Positions 61,582 to 64,000 of a DNA stretch of 64,000 nt are shown in pieces. Origin of the DNA: Sipunculus nudus (Eukaryota > Annelida > Sipuncula > Golfingiida > Sipunculidae); assembly GCA_026874595.1 (NCBI GenBank), contig CM049318.1:31902956-31966955 (forward strand), read 5' to 3'. Numbering within the stretch: the stretch's first letter is position 1; each line of letters begins with the position of its first letter. The translations under genes were made by a program, and so were the position numbers. Under the pieces are notes generated by a model. That model ran no database searches, was not told the origin of the DNA, and was given only the letters and a program-made list of their open reading frames with translations.

Positions 61582-62270
61582 CCTTGCGCTGATCAGTAAA
61601 CCGACATGTCACGCGATCACGATAACCTATACACTATACCTGGCTCTCCTTTGTTACCGCCTTGTCCACAAAAGGGAGCGAGGAAACTGCACTTGAAAAC
61701 ATCACCTTCAATTACGGTGAACTATTACCCGTACAGTTTTCATCCTTAACCTGGGTAAACTTCGCCCTATATAAATTTCTCGCACTGTGTAAATAAGCGG
61801 AGAGGAACCAGGTCGCATTAATTACCCTATCCCGACTACATAATAACAAGGCTGGTACATAATAACAACATCTCCGGCATAATTACGCACACACTGTGAC
61901 GCTGTTACAACCATCAAGAGACAATTAAGTATGTAACAACACATCCCGCGTCTGGTATGAATAGGTCATTCTAAACAAGAACTTTTTGGATGGATCCATA
62001 GAAACGCTCTGGTTCAAAGGTCTCATTCAAGATTTGTTTTCTTATTCCGTGGCGGAGCTAAATGCAGCTGTCAAACAGATGTTCTCCAGACAACCACCCG
62101 TGAAAACTTTACCCTACAACTGGGGTTAACTACACCCCTATATAATTTTCTACCCGAGGTAAACGTGTGCACCCTAATACGGTGAACTTCTACTCTATGC
62201 AAAAGTTCATCCCAAACAGACTTCTACCCTATATTAAATTTATACCCTATCCAAAACTTCTACCTCCCAG

Positions 62271-62324
<54 letters not shown>

Positions 62325-62407
62325 CATAAAATATACACACATATATATAGGTTTGGGTGGGGGCCGCCGCCCCAAACCAAGTCACCCCCGCTTCACACTT
62401 CACTATA
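61582..62407. other. Right subterminal region with repeated GGGTAGAAGTT-like motifs
   Basis: No gene is visible. From 61700 and especially 62095-62270 there are many copies, mostly in reverse complement, of AACTTCTACCC / AACTTCACCC / AACTACACCCC. A (TA)n tract lies at 62273-62310, next to the TIR. This mirrors the left end. Confidence 0.6.
62273..62310. repeat. (TA)n microsatellite in the right subterminal region
   Basis: TA array with a CATATA interruption, mirroring the tract at 22449-22491. Confidence 0.95.
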
Positions 62408-62613
62408 CTAAACTTCTACCCCCAGACAAGTTCTGCCCCTTGAAAACTTCACCCCCCGCCAGGGGTTAACTTCGCCCCAGGTGAGGGCACTGTGACCCAT
62501 TCTGGGGAGAACCTCTACCCTCTGGTCCACTCAAAGGGCGAAGTTCACCCACAAAAAGGGCAAAGTTCACCCTAATAAAGGGAGACATTTATAATACTTC
62601 GCTATATACTACT
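62408..62613. repeat. Right terminal inverted repeat of the Polinton
   Basis: Reverse complement of 22094-22303 with few substitutions and a shorter G run. It ends CGCTATATACTACT-3', complementary to the left AGTAGTATATAGCG. Confidence 0.93.
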
Positions 62614-62619
62614 AATATG
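62614..62619. repeat. Right target-site duplication of the Polinton
   Basis: AATATG, identical to 22088-22093. Confidence 0.9.
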
Positions 62620-63186
62620 CGCTGTCATTTTTTTTAATCTTAGCAGTGATACAGATTTAAAGACTCGTGGCAACTTTTTGTTAGTCTTATTCTTAAAACA
62701 TTCTAAATAATCCCAGTGTCAAGTATGGTCTTGATTTTTAGCCAAAAAAAACTTCTCGCTTTGTAAATTATGTACAAAATAATGTTTATATGTGTGAATT
62801 TCTCTATTTAATTTTTCCCCTATCATTAAATGTTATATGTTTATCCTGTTGAAATGAATGTGTGCAGTTTGGTGTCAGTGTTACAGTGTACACTGATATT
62901 GAGTGTTCACTGATATGTTGTAGGTTCATACACTATGGTATAAGGAAGTAGATGACAGCGGGGTATATATTTCGTCTCAAGGTCCTATTCCCGGGTAGGT
63001 CCCTTGAGTTCAGTCTTGGTTTTGAGCCCATGGTTTGAGCGTTTGTCAGGCTAGAACTTTATCTTTGGCAGGAAGACTCCGTCCCTCGTTATACAAATAC
63101 CCGTATGCTGTCTTGACAAAGTAAATCACATAGCTCTTAATTAATATCCCCAACTTATAAATAGGAACGTAATAAACTGTAACTAA

Positions 63187-63238
<52 letters not shown>

Positions 63239-64000
63239 AAGCATAACGATTAAGGTTACTGAGTACCACTGAAGGGGACCATTACCGAAGACTACGTGTT
63301 TTTCCCTATATTGTAAATACAAAACATACAACGGTTATAAAGAAGTTTGACATGGCAGCCGATCAAGTTTTGCATACAATCATGAAGCTCCAATGTTTAT
63401 GTACCTCCCTACAGACTTAGAAGGGGTATGTGAGCTATTTTGGTCTTTTGATACTCTGGTTTGATTGTTATATATACAGAAGCAATGAGAGACAATGTTT
63501 ATCACGTACACATATGTGTATTTATGCAAACAACCCCAGGCAAAGTATGCTTTGCAATCAAAGACCAGGTGCCTGTCTAAATGGGACCTTTTCCCACAGA
63601 TATCTATTATTTCGAAAGCAGGTGCGAGATTCTGGTGCAGGATAAGTTAACCACCATGTTATTTAGTCAAGCGGAGAAAAAAAGTAGTTTCTCGCGTGTA
63701 AATATCAGATATAATAACTCTGCATGGGTCTATTTCTCCCGTTCCCAGTACCAGTAAAAGAGAGGTGAAGTAATCAAAGTCTTTCCTTGTTCAAATAAAA
63801 AAAAACAAAAACACTTGCGGGTTGAATATATCTCAAAACGCACTGAGAGACCTGTCTGTTCAATTTACAGGTGTCATTGTTCGATCAAACTCGTCTTGTT
63901 TGTTCCTTAAGCCCGCTATTGGTGATTTGCCTTTTTTCGCTCTCACCATGCTAGAGTTAACCCTTCAAGTTTTGCTTGTAAAATATTTACATGACAATAG
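62620..64000. other. Host flank without a recognisable gene
   Basis: AT-rich DNA with a (TA)n array at 63190-63234. Open frames are short and unlike any known protein. Confidence 0.55.
63190..63234. repeat. (TA)n microsatellite
   Basis: Uninterrupted TA array of about 45 bp. Confidence 0.97.

Larger units (their letters stand above)
22094..62613. mobile_element. Polinton/Maverick (adintovirus-like) element, 40.5 kb, with tandem-duplicated capsid module
   Basis: Both ends, the 6-bp target duplication and the hallmark genes are present: protein-primed DNA polymerase B, rve integrase, packaging ATPase, adenain-like protease and hexon-like capsid protein. Elements of this class are usually 15-25 kb. 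Subtracting the extra ~9.55-kb copy leaves about 31 kb, still long because of the left and right blocks of unrecognised genes. Many genes carry stops or one-base shifts. The insertion is in AT-rich host DNA. Confidence 0.93.

Noticed and set aside
22094-62613. Integrated adenovirus, herpesvirus or nimavirus instead of a Polinton
   Set aside because: The combination of rve integrase, protein-primed polymerase, TIRs and 6-bp target duplication is specific to Polinton/Maverick (adintovirus-like) elements.
1-64000. CRISPR arrays, rRNA genes, bacterial promoters and ribosome binding sites
   Set aside because: None visible; direct repeats are microsatellites or eukaryotic mobile elements.

Overview
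This window looks like nuclear DNA of an animal, probably an aquatic invertebrate. It is AT-rich and full of microsatellites. It holds a Penelope-like retroelement fragment, a Ty3/gypsy retrotransposon with the unusual integrase-before-RT order (Gmr1-like), a tRNA-derived SINE, and one very large virus-like DNA transposon. The species cannot be named from the sequence. There are no bacterial operons, ribosome binding sites or CRISPR arrays.

Layout. Positions 1-1660 hold a decayed Penelope-like element (reverse strand) between inverted repeats of about 310 bp. Positions 1685-6939 hold a broken Gmr1-like Ty3/gypsy copy (reverse strand: LTR, gag, integrase, RT, RNase H). Positions 6940-22087 are mostly non-coding host DNA with (TA)n, (GATA)n, (GA)n and (AAT)n tracts, a SINE near 13.1 kb and a diverged ~290-300 bp tandem family at 19.5-20.6 kb. 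Positions 22094-62613 are a complete Polinton/Maverick (adintovirus-like) element of 40,520 bp with ~206-210 bp terminal inverted repeats and a perfect 6-bp target-site duplication (AATATG on both sides). Host DNA resumes at 62620.

Inside the Polinton, a left block of mostly unrecognised genes is on the + strand (22.5-28.2 kb). A short reverse cluster follows (28.4-29.8 kb), then two + strand genes (29.8-31.2 kb), then a long reverse-strand virion and replication module. In that module I recognise an adenain-type cysteine protease, a hexon-like double jelly-roll major capsid protein, several small basic or glycine-rich core-like proteins, a probable minor capsid protein, a 1087-aa fibre-like protein, a retrovirus-type integrase, a histone-fold (H2B-like) protein, an FtsK/HerA-type packaging ATPase and a protein-primed family B DNA polymerase. 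The polymerase appears to have spliced leader exons carrying C2H2-type fingers.

A ~10.1-kb segment (26244-36360), from the RING gene through the capsid genes, is repeated in tandem as 36364-45917, explaining the unusual length. The two copies are nearly identical but carry different lesions. Many genes are broken by single in-frame stops or by one-base shifts, mostly at homopolymer runs. The element is therefore either an ageing insertion or partly a product of homopolymer errors in the assembly. It should encode protein-primed self-replication (polymerase), integration (integrase acting on the TIRs) and virion formation (capsid, protease, ATPase).
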